Under the pieces are notes generated by a model, which saw only the letters and a list, made by a program, of their open reading frames with translations, was not told the DNA's origin and ran no database searches. Positions 44,790 to 56,055 of a stretch of 64,000 bases of DNA are shown here, one piece after another. Source of the stretch: Symbiodinium natans. Lineage: Eukaryota; Sar; Dinophyceae; Suessiales; Symbiodiniaceae. How positions within the stretch are numbered: the stretch's first letter is position 1; each line of letters opens with the position of its first letter. The translations under genes and the position numbers were made by a program. Location of the stretch: positions 244,501 to 308,500 of the forward strand of contig CAJNDS010002377.1 of NCBI GenBank assembly GCA_905221605.1, read 5' to 3'.

Positions 44790-45819
44790 AGAGCTCAGAA
44801 GCATCGCGGCCTCCGTCCCATTTGCCATAGCCCTGGGCCACGCGCGGGCTTGGGACAGCGCTAACACGGAACCCTAAACAGGGGTTGCCGCCAAGGTGCC
44901 TCGAAGCTGGCCCAGTCATTGGCATGGCCGTGGCCGTCGCACTCGTGGCCCCCATGACTGTGGCCTGTGGCAGAGGATTAGGGGCTTAGAGGTTTAGGGC
45001 TTTAAAAGGGGTTTCGGGTCCATGTAGGGGGCTGAGGGGTTTTGGGCTTCGGTTGTTTTCTACTTCTTCGGGTTGCCGATGTGTGAATGTTATCCTGAAC
45101 CTTGAACGGGCCTTGGCCTTGGCCCTCGAGCCTACTGAGGAGCTGTATTTAGGTTCAGGATGGTTTCGTTCTCGGCATCATTCGGCATCCATGTCGACGA
45201 AGTTTGCCGATAGCTTCCCACGAATAGGGTGGTCAAACACATCAGGAGACCATAATTCTCTAATTCTCGCAAAGCCTGCAAAGCGCCCACTTGGCCTCCC
45301 CAAGCGCCATGCCCTTGCCCGCGTCCGCCATGGCCGAAGAAATCCTCTCAAGGGTGAAGTTCTAGGACGAAACCTTGAAGCTTAATGCCTCTAGTCCCGA
45401 AATTAAGAACGAAACACCTTGACTACCCTATACCCAAATCCCTACCCCTGCGCCCTCCGGTTTAGTGCTTTATGTGTCCGGAGCGTTCGCAGGCTGTAGC
45501 AAGCTTGGCCTTTGGGCTTAGGGTGCTGAACGCCCGAATCCCCTCAAGCCTCAACTCGAAACCCTCTCAACCGTAAAACCCAATGCCCGAGCCCGGAAAC
45601 CATTTTGCTGTGATTGGACTGCTTCGTGCCCAACCCGCCATGATGCTCCTGATGCCTGCTTTTGCGGTTTCGGTTTGGGCTCCAAACCGGCCCGTGCTGC
45701 TAGGCCGATAAGAAGCGAAAGTAGGAGCAGCGGTAGTAGTAAGTAGCTGTAGTCGTATAGCATGTAGTACTGTACCAGGCAAACACCCGCTCCCGATCAC
45801 CTGCTACAATCCAGCCAAT

Positions 45820-45877
<58 letters not shown>

Positions 45878-47379
45878 CTTGAACAGAATCTGGGGTGTAG
45901 GGATTCATGTACTGCTGCTTCCACGGTCTAACTACGTTCTAGCAGGTGGAGGCTTCTGGCTTTGCAAAGCTCCATGGTTTGCTGCCGGAAGTCCTCACCG
46001 TGGCTGTGGCCGTCACCTTCAGCTTCGGGTCTTAAGGGTTGCCCGCAGACTGCAGGTCCAATGGCCACTGCTTTAGGGCTGTAGGGGCAATAGCTGCTGC
46101 TTCTCTTCAATCTGCAGGTTAGATGCGTAAACTTTGTGGTGAAAATTGGGCATGCTACTCTGGAAGAAGTTTTTTTGTGTGCTCTAGAGCCTGAATCAGT
46201 GTGGTATCGGGGCTCTTGGCGGCTGTACTGTAGTCGTAAAGCCTCGTGTGTAGAGAAGCCAGCAACATCATCACGGCTGACATGCATTAACACGCGAAGC
46301 CTGAAGCCCAAAGCCACTCTCGGGTGTTACGCTCGCAAAACCACTGGCCAAAGGCAAGGTGACCAGACTTGACGGGATCTTTGCACAACCTTTCCAAAAC
46401 CTGTGAGAGTACTTGAAGCTCTTGCACTTCCAGCGGCACTAGCTGGAACAGGCATACAAACAGGCGCTGAAAGAAAACTTGGGTAGTCTAGTTAGTGAAG
46501 TGATCCTAAATCCTAAATCCTATGCCATATACAGTGGTCTCGTATACTAGTCACTCTAAAGGCTGCAGTAGAATAATGAACTATGTGACTATGTGATGCT
46601 AGAACCGTACGAACTCTTTATATCTTGTACTGACACTATGCAGTATAGTATACTACATTCGAGTATATAGTATAGACGACTGTATGGCTCCTAAACTATT
46701 AAAGGTCTTCTCGGCTTCGGGGTCGCATTCTCCATGATCCCCATGGCCGCCGTGACTGCCATGACCACCATGACCACCATGGCCGCCGTGGCCGTCGCAG
46801 TCGCCGTGGGCTGCGTGGCCGTGGCCGTCGCACTCACCATGGGCCCCCTCAGAGGTTCAGCAACTCAAAGCATCAGACACGCTTGGGGCGGCGATTGCGC
46901 CCACAAAAACAACTATATAATGTAAATTCATGTAGTCTGCTGGCAGTATAGTGTGCTATATTGCATTGACGTCTATAGATACGCCCCTACGTATAAGGAA
47001 AGCAAAGAAGCGCAAAGTTCTATGCTGGTGAAAATCAAAGGGCATGGCTGTGCCCGTGCGAGTGACCCGAGCGCTGGTGCCTCGGATGTAGGGCTGTCCG
47101 AAATCATCGCTTTTTTGTTGATACGCATCACAAGGGGGGTACTTGGGGACCTATGCTAAGCGCCCTTCCCATCGGAAACGCCCATACAGAATGCTGACAA
47201 CATCAAACTCGAACCACCCAAGATCCAAACCTCACACCACTTTTTTGACAGCTTGAAGCCCTGTCATCGCAAGAAAAAAGGGCCTGGGATGCTACATCTC
47301 CAAACTCAAGGCCGCGGATCCCGTGGCTCCCATGGTCATGGCCGCAGGATTCCCAGGAGTTGTCCCATCCAGCGTAGCC
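44790..47379 (-). CDS. His/Gly/Cys-rich exon series, putative metal-binding protein
   Basis: Five minus-strand segments share one vocabulary. 47322-47379, after GCACAG: GYAGWDNSWESCGHDHGSHG. About 46703-46850: EGAHGECDGHGHAAHGDCDG then HGGHGGHGGHGSHGGHGDHG and ECDPEAEK. About 45967-46025: GDGHSHGEDFRQQTMELCKA. 44897-44964, after CCACAG: GHSHGGHECDGHGHANDWAS. About 44790-44832, after GCCCAG: GYGKWDGGRDASEL. GHGH, HECDGHGH and similar patterns are typical metal-binding (Zn, Ni, Cu, Co) sequences. The repetition of GYxxWD and ECDGHGH blocks between segments points to exon duplication. Introns of about 0.5-1 kb carry simple repeats. Exon joins, start and stop are not established; the segments may not all be in one transcript. 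The CobW-type GTPase gene lies just upstream on the same strand. Confidence 0.5.
45821..45876. repeat. (CAG)n microsatellite
   Basis: About 18 CAG/GCA units, probably intronic to the His-rich series. Confidence 0.97.
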
Positions 47380-49049
47380 CTGTGCCACGGGGACCCCTGA
47401 AGCTGTTCTTGTGTTCGTGATGGTGCGTTCTTGCTTCGTTTGATTGAACGCAGGCGCAGGGCCTAATTTTCTTACGACCTCCCACACCCTGGCCTAAACC
47501 TAAACCCACCCTTAACCCTTTTGCACATAGATCCGCCTCAATCCACAAACCACAAACCCCTTAAACCCGCTCCTGCATCAGGGCCCACAGGGCGCCTTCA
47601 AGCTCCGAGTACCTGGCTTCATCAGGATTTTTCAGGGCTCAGAGCCTCAGGGTTTATAGGGCTTGGTTTCAATGAGCGTTTTTAGAATGTCAGGGCTTGG
47701 AAGCTTGAGGTTCGTCAGGGTGTTTTAACACCCATTACCGAAGCACAGGAATGCAGGCCTTTTCTGGGGTTGAGGGCACAACTGATGGCTTCAGGCAAGA
47801 GATGCTGCACTCTTTGCCGAAGAACTTGAGCCCGAAACTAGCATGTGCAGCATACCCTACTCTTCTCTAAGCATTTTCGTGTGTCCTAGGCTGCGCGGTC
47901 TCAAGGAACAGTGGGGCTGCATACGCTCTTCGAAACCCTGAACCCTGACTGAATCATCTGGCTTAAAAGGTCAGCCTGGACATCAGATCCACGTGGGTCT
48001 TGGCAGCGCAATGAGGCGCAGCAATGGCGAACGTCTTGGGCCGCAAATGGCCGCTGCAGGGCCAAGGTAGTCAACTTTTCTCGCATGTGTGGTGGGGTGT
48101 CTGTTTCGCAATCCCCAAAAGTGTGTAAACCGAAGGAACGTTGCTGGCAACGATTGGGGTTCGTGCGAATAAAGAACCGATGATGCATCTCTAGAATCTG
48201 CAACATTGATCCAGGTGATGTCTTCCCTTCGAACCACCAAGTTTTGGTGGATTTATGTGTTGATTTTTTCACTTTCCATTTGTATAGAAATCGGGTTTCC
48301 CTTCGTTTTGCGAAACGAAGCCGGGTTCCTACGTGTCCATGAGCTTTGGCATGAGGCAACGACCTAAGGGGGCCGTAAGCTGGAAGCCTCAACTCCTGAA
48401 GGACCCTTTCTTTGTGTCACCCTCCACGGCGTCGGCAGTGCAAGTGAAAAGTGAAGACTGCTTCATGGGAAGAGCGCGTGCAGTGCAAGGGCACCACGGG
48501 ACTGTGCCGTTTCAAAGACTTGAACACAACATGCTTCCTCGTGAGGTTCCCAAATGCATGATACATGGAACAGTGTGGAGCATGTTTCGTCTTTTTCCCT
48601 TCATGCGATGAAAGGGAAATAACTCCAGACTTCAGTTGATGGCCCCCCACCCTGCCCCACCATACTTACTTGCCGTACCCGCCGTGCTCCTTGCATTGGT
48701 GCATTGGTTGGGTTTCTCTAAATCTATTCTCACTGCGACCTCGGTTTGAAGGTGACTTGAGGATCTGTGGCACGACTTCCTTGAAGCTTTTTTGAGACGC
48801 TCGTCCGTGCGGCCAGTTGATACAAAATTGGCGCTGCGCCCGTTGAATAACTCAAACACCACCCCTCGAAAGGTTCAAAATGCCCTTGCAGGTTGCAAAG
48901 GGTACAACGAAACGGCGATTCCATCTACAGTGGTGCATGCAAAAACAGCCCCGGGGCCCTCAAAGATCTGCACAATAGGGGTCTGCCAGCTTTATGACAA
49001 CTCCGGGGCAAGTTAAAGAAGTTCAGGGCTCAATTAAAAAAAAGGCCCC
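47380..49049. other. No gene firmly supported
   Basis: A minus frame at 47901-48392 (blocks MREKLTTLALQRPFAAQDVR, CQDPRGSDVQADLLSQMIQ) is possibly coding but no motif or splice structure supports it. Short frames elsewhere are unsupported. Confidence 0.4.
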
Positions 49050-50745
49050 CTAGCTCCCTTTCCCTGCGGTCGTGCGACGCCTGACGAAGCGCTCATCGTC
49101 AAAAGGCCCCCAGACATTGGTCTTGCGCTTGTCCTGGATCTCCAAGCGGTAGGGATTTCCCTCATCCCAGAGCTTGATGACCTTGGCAGGCGCCCAGCCA
49201 TTGGGGCCCCTGGCCTCAACCATCTCACCGATGTTGAAGCGGAGCTCCTCCTCGGCAGCACAAGCCAGGAACTCTTCCTTCAGCCGCTGGCCATGCTTCT
49301 GCTTGATGTGCTTCCCGATGAAGACGAAGCGGCACTCGCGCGACTCCCCGGGCGCCCACTTGCCCTCCTTGGATGAGGTGAAGCCACCGCTGAAGAGCAT
49401 GTGGACGCCCTGGAACACGTACTTCTGATCACATCCCTTCACTGCTAGCACGCCCTTGTATCGGAAGAGGTCCGTGCCCATCTCACGGAGGAGGACACCG
49501 ATCCACTGTTCCAAGAAGTTCCTACTATTTGCTTAAGAACCATCAGAGAATAACAAAAAGGCAAGAAAATCCCTATATTGCCCTTATAAGGAAGAATCTT
49601 CTTAAGCAATGCCTAGGTTCACATTCAACTCCAGGCCAGGGACGGACCACGCCACGCTGGAGATGGAGTCATCATGCACGTGATCATCGGGGCTTGCCTT
49701 CAAGAACTCCGGGTCCATCGTCAACACCTAGTAGCATGGTCCAGAAAAAGCCCTCTGAAACATTTTCCCTAAATCGTAGCCCTTCATAAAAAACCCCACT
49801 TCGACAAAAAAGCTAATATGTTTAAAAATGCCCTTGAGCAAGGGATAGCAAGGGCCTACCGAGATACTCGGTCCAAGTCAAAGGCATTCAGCATCAGCAG
49901 CTGCTTGGGCTCCACTTTGGAGAACTCGGCTCGGATGATGGGGGCCCCTGCGTTGATGTTTCGGATCCTCGCCTCCAGCTTCCTGAGCGCCCCCTCCTTG
50001 TCTTTTGCCTCAATGACCGAGCTCCCCGGAACCGGCTGAGGAGCTTCCACATCTTGGCACTGCTGCCTCTCACCCACCTCGGTCTTTGCAGTTCCTCCCA
50101 CCAAGTCGCACTTGTTCAGGATGATGCGGTCGGCAAAGGCCAGCTGCTCCACCGACTCGTTCTCCGCGCCCTCCGGCTTCTCCTCATCCAGGTGTTGCTC
50201 GATGTGGGCAGCATCCACCATGGTGACGATGCCATCCAAGCGGTACTTGGCCTGGATCTCCTCATCCACGAAGAAGGTCTGTGCCACCGGAGCCGGATCC
50301 GCCATGCCGGTGGTTTCGATGAGCACCGCATCGAACTTCTTCACTTTCCCGTGCATGCGCTTCAGGGCGCTCACCAGGTCGCTGCGCACCGTGCAACAAA
50401 TGCAGCCGTTCATCACCTCAATGACCTGCAGCTGTGTTTCTAAAACATAGGACATTTTTTCCCTCAAAAAAACCCTCGTTGCAAAGGACGCACCGACCAA
50501 CACATGCACATTCTGGGTCTTACGGTCTTTCTATGCTTGACCCCTTCTTTGAGCCACACCTCCTCTTCTGAGCTGGTCTTGTTGGCAATGAGCTTCTCGT
50601 CCACGCCCACCTCCCCGAACTCATTCTCAATGATCGCGAAGCGGAGGCCGTGGCTGGGATCAGCGAGGATGTGGTTTAAGAGCGTGGTCTTTCCAGATCC
50701 CAGGAATCCAGTGAGGACGGTCACCGGCACCCGCGAGTCCGACAT
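49050..50745 (-). CDS. CobW/ZNG1-type metal chaperone GTPase, four exons
   Basis: Exon 1, 50560-50745: [20 protein letters not shown] with the Walker A motif GFLGSGKTT, then [10 protein letters not shown]. Exon 2, 49868-50425: opens [17 protein letters not shown] with the family's CxCC metal motif, then [12 protein letters not shown] (switch region) and ILNKCDLV (NKxD guanine motif), ending NAFDLDR. Exon 3, about 49625-49727: [20 protein letters not shown]. Exon 4, about 49050-49510: [20 protein letters not shown], the CobW C-terminal domain, then an added stretch [20 protein letters not shown] that looks SH3-like. Introns 1 (50426-50559) and 2 (49728-49867) are GT-AG, phase 0; the third junction is not resolved to the base. 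About 430 residues. The family delivers zinc or cobalt to client enzymes in a GTP-dependent way; the likely metal is Zn by analogy with eukaryotic members. Confidence 0.85.
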
Positions 50746-52710
50746 GGCGAGAAAGAGACACGCGGAAGTGCCACGGAACTGGATCTGCAAGCGTGTCGAT
50801 AAAATGGCACTCCTTCTCAAGTATTCTAAATTATGTTTTTTGCAATATATATATATATATATATAAAAGCCTTTCTTGTCAGTTTAGGGCGCTGTGTCAA
50901 ACGGCTCGAGCAAGGCTCTGATTGGTGTCAAATTGGTCTCCCAAACTGGACATTGCATACTATTCGATTGTCTACTATTCTGATTATTACCAGTATGGGA
51001 ATTAGTATTAGCAACCGCTCTCATCCTGGATTCGCTTTTCAGAAACCGGGACTGTAACAACACATGTTCTCCAGAGCATATGAACCAGTTTACATACAGG
51101 TCAAGGCATGTGCCTTGCGCCGAGTCGTGGAACGTGTACGTGTTGTGGACAGGACCATATAAGACGGTCTTGGCTGGGCAAATCGATGTGTCAAAATGCA
51201 ACGAAACCAAATGGATATTCAACTTGATGTCTCCTGTTCCGGTATTGCGCCTTGAGACTTGGACCCACCAATGTTCCACTGTCACCAAGAACTCGGATAT
51301 GATCAACCTTGTTGCTGAAGGACACTCGTCATCTTTGTGTCATCCAGAGTGTTGTGTTGAGGACGTGCCACCGTGCGACGTCTTCGTTGTTGCTTTGGAA
51401 TTGGAGCTTGGTCGTTGTTCGCAACTTCTTTTTGTCGACTTTTTGAGTTTGACAGGCTCTCCCTCTCTGAACATGCCGCGAAACTTCTGGGACTTCATGA
51501 CGTGTCACTGCTGGGAGATGCTGGGAGATGCTGGGAGGTTGAGCCACAGCTGAGAGGTTTGCCCTGATTCCAGATTCACATCAGTACACCTAGATGCACT
51601 CAGACTTCCGCTGCGTCTGCATCAAAGTGACTGGACAAAAGACATGAAGTTCCTGAACCCCCTTTTCTTGCGCGAGCCGTTTTTGGCTACCTGAAAGCAG
51701 TCCCAAAAGCTGCACAATATTGAACGGGGTTCTTTCTTGCTGACACCCTTTCGGGCATCTCAGAACCAAGCAATCTTGTTGTTAGAGGTTCTAGGGTTGT
51801 AGGGTATCACTGGGTACAGGCTTGACATGACACGTGTCGGCTTGCACTTCAACTCCAAATCCTTGCATGGACATCCTGTGGCAACCTCTGCCCTCAGCAG
51901 CACACGAATTGTCCCTCTGCCCTTATGCTTCTCACCAAACTCTCGCTCAAAAGCCCTTTCGACTCACCCAAACCAACACAAAAGCCCTACTTGACGCAAA
52001 CCTACAAAAGGAGGCCCTGGCAAGGCTTTGCGGTTTAGGGTTTAGGGTTTAGGGTTTAGGGGGGCTCGGGGTGGTTGCTTTGTGAGTTGGCATGCGCGTG
52101 AGCATTGGCCCTGCTGACTGGCGCGTTCCCTACCACAGATTTTCAGCGCAGGCGAAGATGAGAAGACCACAAGTTTAGGGTTTCGGGTTTAGTGTTTTAG
52201 TTATTTTCGAGTTTAGGGGGGTTCCCAGCTTCTTGTCAAAGTGTCCAAACATCATGAAGGAGAGCCCAGCAAACGAGCAACAAGGAAGCAGCTGCAACCC
52301 CGGAATTCTGCAGCCCCAAACCCTGCTGGTGGGCAAGAGCAGCGGGCTAAAGAGAACGAAAGCAAAATCAAACTAAACCCTGAACCCCTCAACTGCCGAA
52401 CCCCTAAACCGCCAAACCCCGAAACCGCCAAACACCTAAACCCTAAACGCGACTGATGTTGCTGATGATGTATGGCACAAGCAACTTCTGAAGATTGAAG
52501 CTTTGTTGCGGCGCATTATCGACACCTTGTAAGATGCCAAAGTTGCGTATTCCTCATTTGAGTGTACAAATCAGTCTCGTTTCAGTTTCATCGCATCGGC
52601 CTGGGTCCGCATCGCACAGAACACCCATTCCAACTAAGTAGGCCCCCCTGTGTGAAGACAACAGCCAGGCTCCCCTTAAGCACCCCGATGCTTTCATCGG
52701 GTTGTGTCGC
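50746..52710. other. No gene supported
   Basis: (AT)n at 50845-50864. A plus frame at 51080-51553 and its antisense rival lack motifs. CTGGGAGATG repeated three times at about 51511-51540. TTTAGGG array at 52033-52061. Confidence 0.45.
52033..52061 (+). repeat. Telomere-like TTTAGGG array
   Basis: Four perfect units. Confidence 0.95.
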
Positions 52711-52832
52711 TACATGGTCCCTTAAAAATATGGGCCCCTAAAGACCCCATATGCTATTTACCCTAGAAAACCCAAGGGCCCATTCTTCAGAACCCTTTCA
52801 AGAGGGTAGGGCCCATATTAAGGGACCACGTA
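52711..52832. mobile_element. Small foldback element
   Basis: TACATGGTCCCTTAAAAATATGGGCCC-type sequence at 52711-52738 is inverted at 52808-52832 with a small indel; 69 bases between. Adjacent directly to a telomere-like array at 52835. No coding capacity. Confidence 0.55.
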
Positions 52833-52834
52833 AC

Positions 52835-52917
52835 CAACCCTAAACCCTAAACCCCAAATCCCAAACCCTAAACCCTAAACCATACACCCTACACCCTACA
52901 CCCTAAACCCTAAACCT
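52835..52917 (-). repeat. Telomere-like CCCTAAA array with variant units
   Basis: CCCTAAA units mixed with CCCCAAA, CCCTACA and similar variants; variants are clustered, suggesting local re-expansion. Confidence 0.95.
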
Positions 52918-53060
52918 AAGCCGCCCTTAGATTATTGGCGGCCTATGGTTCCACCCATCGGGAGATGTTCCTTGGCGCTGTCAAGAGTATCTGGTAGGAT
53001 GCCCCTGGCATGTCATGCTTGCAGCTGACGACGAACTTCCCGCACATAGCCTCTTAAGGC

Positions 53061-53096
53061 CCTAAACCCTAAACCCCAAACCCCAAACCCTAAACC
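53061..53096 (-). repeat. Telomere-like CCCTAAA cluster
   Basis: Five units including CCCCAAA variants. Confidence 0.93.
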
Positions 53097-54277
53097 AGCT
53101 GTCCCCTTTCGACACGAAAGCACTGCGTAGCATCAGCTAGCACGCCCAAGAGCTGCTGAGGCACAGCTGCACAAAGAAGCCGAGGATGAAGGTCACCTCA
53201 ATGTGCACAGCTTGAACAGCTATGCAGCGTTTTAGGGCTTAGGGTTTAGGGAAGTAAGGTACCCTGTGGACCCTTAACCTGCTGAGACATCTTCCTGAAT
53301 AAGATCCTCTATAAAACCCCATCATGTCAGGAAAAGCAACAGTGTCCGGAGTTCGGGACGTGGTAGCCTTAGGGTTTAGTAGGGTTCCGGGTTTTGGTAT
53401 CAGGTTTCGGGAACTTTAGTCGGGGGCTGCATGAGCAACCCTAAACCCGAGAAGCACAAGGAGTCATCCTTTGCCCGAAGCCCTAAACCCTAAACCCTAA
53501 ACCCTAAACCCTACATCCCCAAACCCAGAACCCTAAACCTGGCGCCAACCTTTCGTGGCCGAGCCGTCTTGGCCGCAGAAGGCTCAAGGCAGTCCGTCAT
53601 GCTGGGAGTAGGTCAGGGTGTCTACGCTGCTTGCTTGGAAAGTGCACGGCTCAAAAGCCTGGCGATTCAATGTGAGGCTTTGGGCCATTCTTGCACTTGG
53701 ATTCCCTGACTACTCAACGTCGCAAGCATGCTCCATGGCTCGGCAGGACTCAGATGCTCTGCATTGCGATCCTGCCCCGCCAGTGATGCTGTACATGCCC
53801 TCGCAAGCATCCAGGGGCTGGTCAGAACATGTGACATTCTCCTTAGTAGCCCAGTCACCATATTAGAATGAGGGTGATGTTGGACCCGATTTAGTAAAGT
53901 GGGGCTCTATTCAGGGTTTTCCCGAAAACTTCTAGGGGGCCCCCCCATATGAGGCTGGTCCACAATTATGCGATGTTGCCCGGCCGAGCCTCACGATTCG
54001 GGAAAAAAAAAGGCTTCGTCATCTGAAAAAAAAAAGAAGCTGAAGGCTTGTTTTCTTTAGTCTCCGCAGAGTCAGAAGTCGTTTGGTCTGTGCCCTCAGG
54101 GCACAAGTGCCTTTCAGGCACCTACTGAACCTGCACTCCGGAGCTGGGCCTTAGGTTAGAATTAATTAGGGGACCCCAACCCAGATTCTAGAGGATCTCC
54201 CAAAATCCCAAAATTGTTTGGGGGGGGGCCCTGGCTACTCCAGCGAGTCCAACATTACCCCTTTTTGGTTGCTCACC

Positions 54278-55066
54278 TTATAAAGGGAACCCGCTGAACA
54301 AAAAACAGAGGAAAAGGGGACCACATGGGCTAGCCACTGGCAGCGCCGTGCCATTGCAGGCGCTCGAGAAGACCAGCCTCTCCGGATCCCCAACGTAGAT
54401 CTCGACATTCCGGATGTCTCCGTTGAATCCTTGGCCGCCAATGAAAATCATGTCGATGGGCCTTAGGACGAAGTCGGCGGCTGAAAGGCCCGCAAGTATG
54501 TTAGCTGTGTACACCGTCTCTACATCAAGGAAGACAGAGGCACTCGTACTGCCTTTGACCAGCTCAATCTCGTGCCACTCGCCATCATCAAGCCGCTTGC
54601 CGGGAATCAACATGCCCTCGTGCCAGCCGCCATCATCAAGCCGCTGGCCTGGAAGGCCGCGCCCACGTGGGCCGACTTCCGCTGCCGTCTGGCAGTAAAA
54701 GGTCATTTTGCCCTGATGGTCGGCTGGATAGGCCGGTCCAAGACCATGGGACGTGAACACTATGTTAGTTGCAGAGGCGTAGTCTACGGACACCCTGCCC
54801 GTGATGATATTCGGATACTTCGCACACATGTCGAAGAACTTGACGCGGCACTTGATGCGGAAAGACTTGACAAGGTCATCCGCGAACTCGCTCGCATCGA
54901 TGTCGCGGCGAGAAAAGGACCCCGGATCCCGCAAACAATTTGGCGCAGGCTGGTCCTCTGGCGCTCCAGGCGCTAAACGAAGGAGCAGAAAACAGGCACC
55001 AACGATCAGAACACAGGTAGCAAACGCAGCAGAGGCCCATGCCACACATTGCCATGACTTTGCCAT
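54278..55066 (-). CDS. LamG-like protein, copy 2
   Basis: 262 residues from ATG at 55064-55066. Same architecture as 16369-17040: MAKSWQCVAWASAAFATCVL signal segment (longer hydrophobic core here), then RRDIDASEFADDLVKSFRIK, and LamG motifs WHEIELVK, FIGGQGFNGDIRNVEIY. Two differences: an in-frame internal duplication of the PG(Q/K)RLDDG(G/E)WHE block (about residues 140-170), and a C-terminal read-through of about 16 residues after NGTALP because the stop of copy 1 is absent. Likely extracellular or membrane-anchored binding protein; ligand unknown. Confidence 0.72.
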   Translation of the reverse strand: MAKSWQCVAWASAAFATCVLIVGACFLLLRLAPGAPEDQPAPNCLRDPGSFSRRDIDASEFADDLVKSFRIKCRVKFFDMCAKYPNIITGRVSVDYASATNIVFTSHGLGPAYPADHQGKMTFYCQTAAEVGPRGRGLPGQRLDDGGWHEGMLIPGKRLDDGEWHEIELVKGSTSASVFLDVETVYTANILAGLSAADFVLRPIDMIFIGGQGFNGDIRNVEIYVGDPERLVFSSACNGTALPVASPCGPLFLCFLFSGFPL

Positions 55067-55205
55067 GAAGTACTGTGCCTTGACGCTGAAGCTTCACAGC
55101 ATTAAAGAGCCCGAGTAGGCTTCTTTCTTTTTTTGTGGAGCTGGTGCATACCTTCCATTTCTACACGCGCCACTGACCATCCAGTTTCTGGGGGGCCTGG
55201 GTGGG

Positions 55206-55925
55206 TCTGTTACACATACATTTAGCAGGGACCAATCAGGGCTACAACGCTCGCAAACTCGTGGCTGCAACCAAGTGTTGTTTGATTGAACATGCTACAA
55301 ATTACCACGGCATTACGAGGATGACTTGGGTTCGGCCGGTCCACACTAACAGTCAAATAACGCCGTGGCCTTGTAACACACAGGTCAACAATAGCACCAG
55401 GAATCCCAGTGAATATTAGCATTTACCGGGTGCTGCTTTTTGTGGGTCTGCTTGTGGTGACTGCTAGTCACATAGCACCAGAAACAGCACCAGAAATAGC
55501 ACCAGAAACAGCACCAGAAATAGCACCAGAAATAGCACCAGAAACAGCACCAGAAATAGCACCAGAAATAGCACCAGGAATCCCAGTCAATTTTGGCAGC
55601 TTAGCATTTACCGGGTGCTATATCTTGTAGGTCTGCTGATGGTGATTGCTAGTCACATAGCACCAGAAACAGCACCAGAAATAGCACCAGAAATAGCACC
55701 ATAAATAGCACCAGAAATAGCACCAGAAATAGCACCAGGAATAGCACCAGGAATAGCACCAGAAATAGCACCAGGAATCCCAGTCGATTTTTGGCATTTC
55801 CCGGGTGCTTTTGTTTGTGGGTCTGCTGGTGGTGGCTGTTAGTGTGGACCGGCCGAACCCAAAGGATGACACTACTGCAGCAGTGCTGCTGAGATCATGG
55901 CTCCGCCCTACTGGTCCTTTCATGC
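55206..55925. mobile_element. Insertion with inverted repeats and a minisatellite
   Basis: Present in copy 2 of the duplication and absent from copy 1 (junction GGGTGGGT / GCCGGCACTG at about 17192). A perfect 27-bp inverted pair (core TTCGGCCGGTCCACACTAAC) lies at 55326-55352 and 55836-55862, with weaker inverted similarity toward the ends (AGCAGGGACCAATCAGGGC versus its partner near 55905-55925). The interior is tandem repeat. Looks like a non-autonomous foldback element; alternatively copy 1 lost this part. Confidence 0.6.
55405..55850. repeat. Higher-order minisatellite: 12-bp units inside a larger repeat
   Basis: ATAGCACCAGAA and ACAGCACCAGAA 12-mers run at about 55470-55580 and 55658-55778. 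Each run ends with AATCCCAGT, and the block TTTACCGGGTGCT..GTGGGTCTGCT..GGTGA(C/T)TGCTAGTCACATAGC recurs at about 55428, 55609 and (degenerate) 55797. The Ala-Pro-Glu-Ile frame on plus is a by-product. Confidence 0.9.
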
Positions 55926-56055
55926 CTGCTACTGCCGGCACTGCGCAAGCAATGCAAACACCTCACAGAAACACAAATGGGGGTTTCCGAACAGGGGTAC
56001 CCTTTTTGGGGTTCCTTTCCAAGGATTAAAGTCTTTTAGGGTATGTGAAGGGTAC

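Larger units (their letters stand above)
53275..56055. repeat. Segmental duplication, copy 2 (with LamG-like gene)
   Basis: Counterpart of 15345-17310. Contains a telomere-like array at 53478-53540 that in copy 1 is reduced to a few units, and an extra block at 55206-55925. Confidence 0.9.

Noticed and set aside
51080-51553. 157-codon plus-strand frame with a rival 140-codon minus frame
   Set aside because: Neither has a recognisable domain and the end is a CTGGGAGATG tandem repeat.
55409-55941. Repetitive Ala-Pro-Glu-Ile and Trp-Cys-Tyr proteins
   Set aside because: Direct translations of the 12-bp minisatellite, on both strands.
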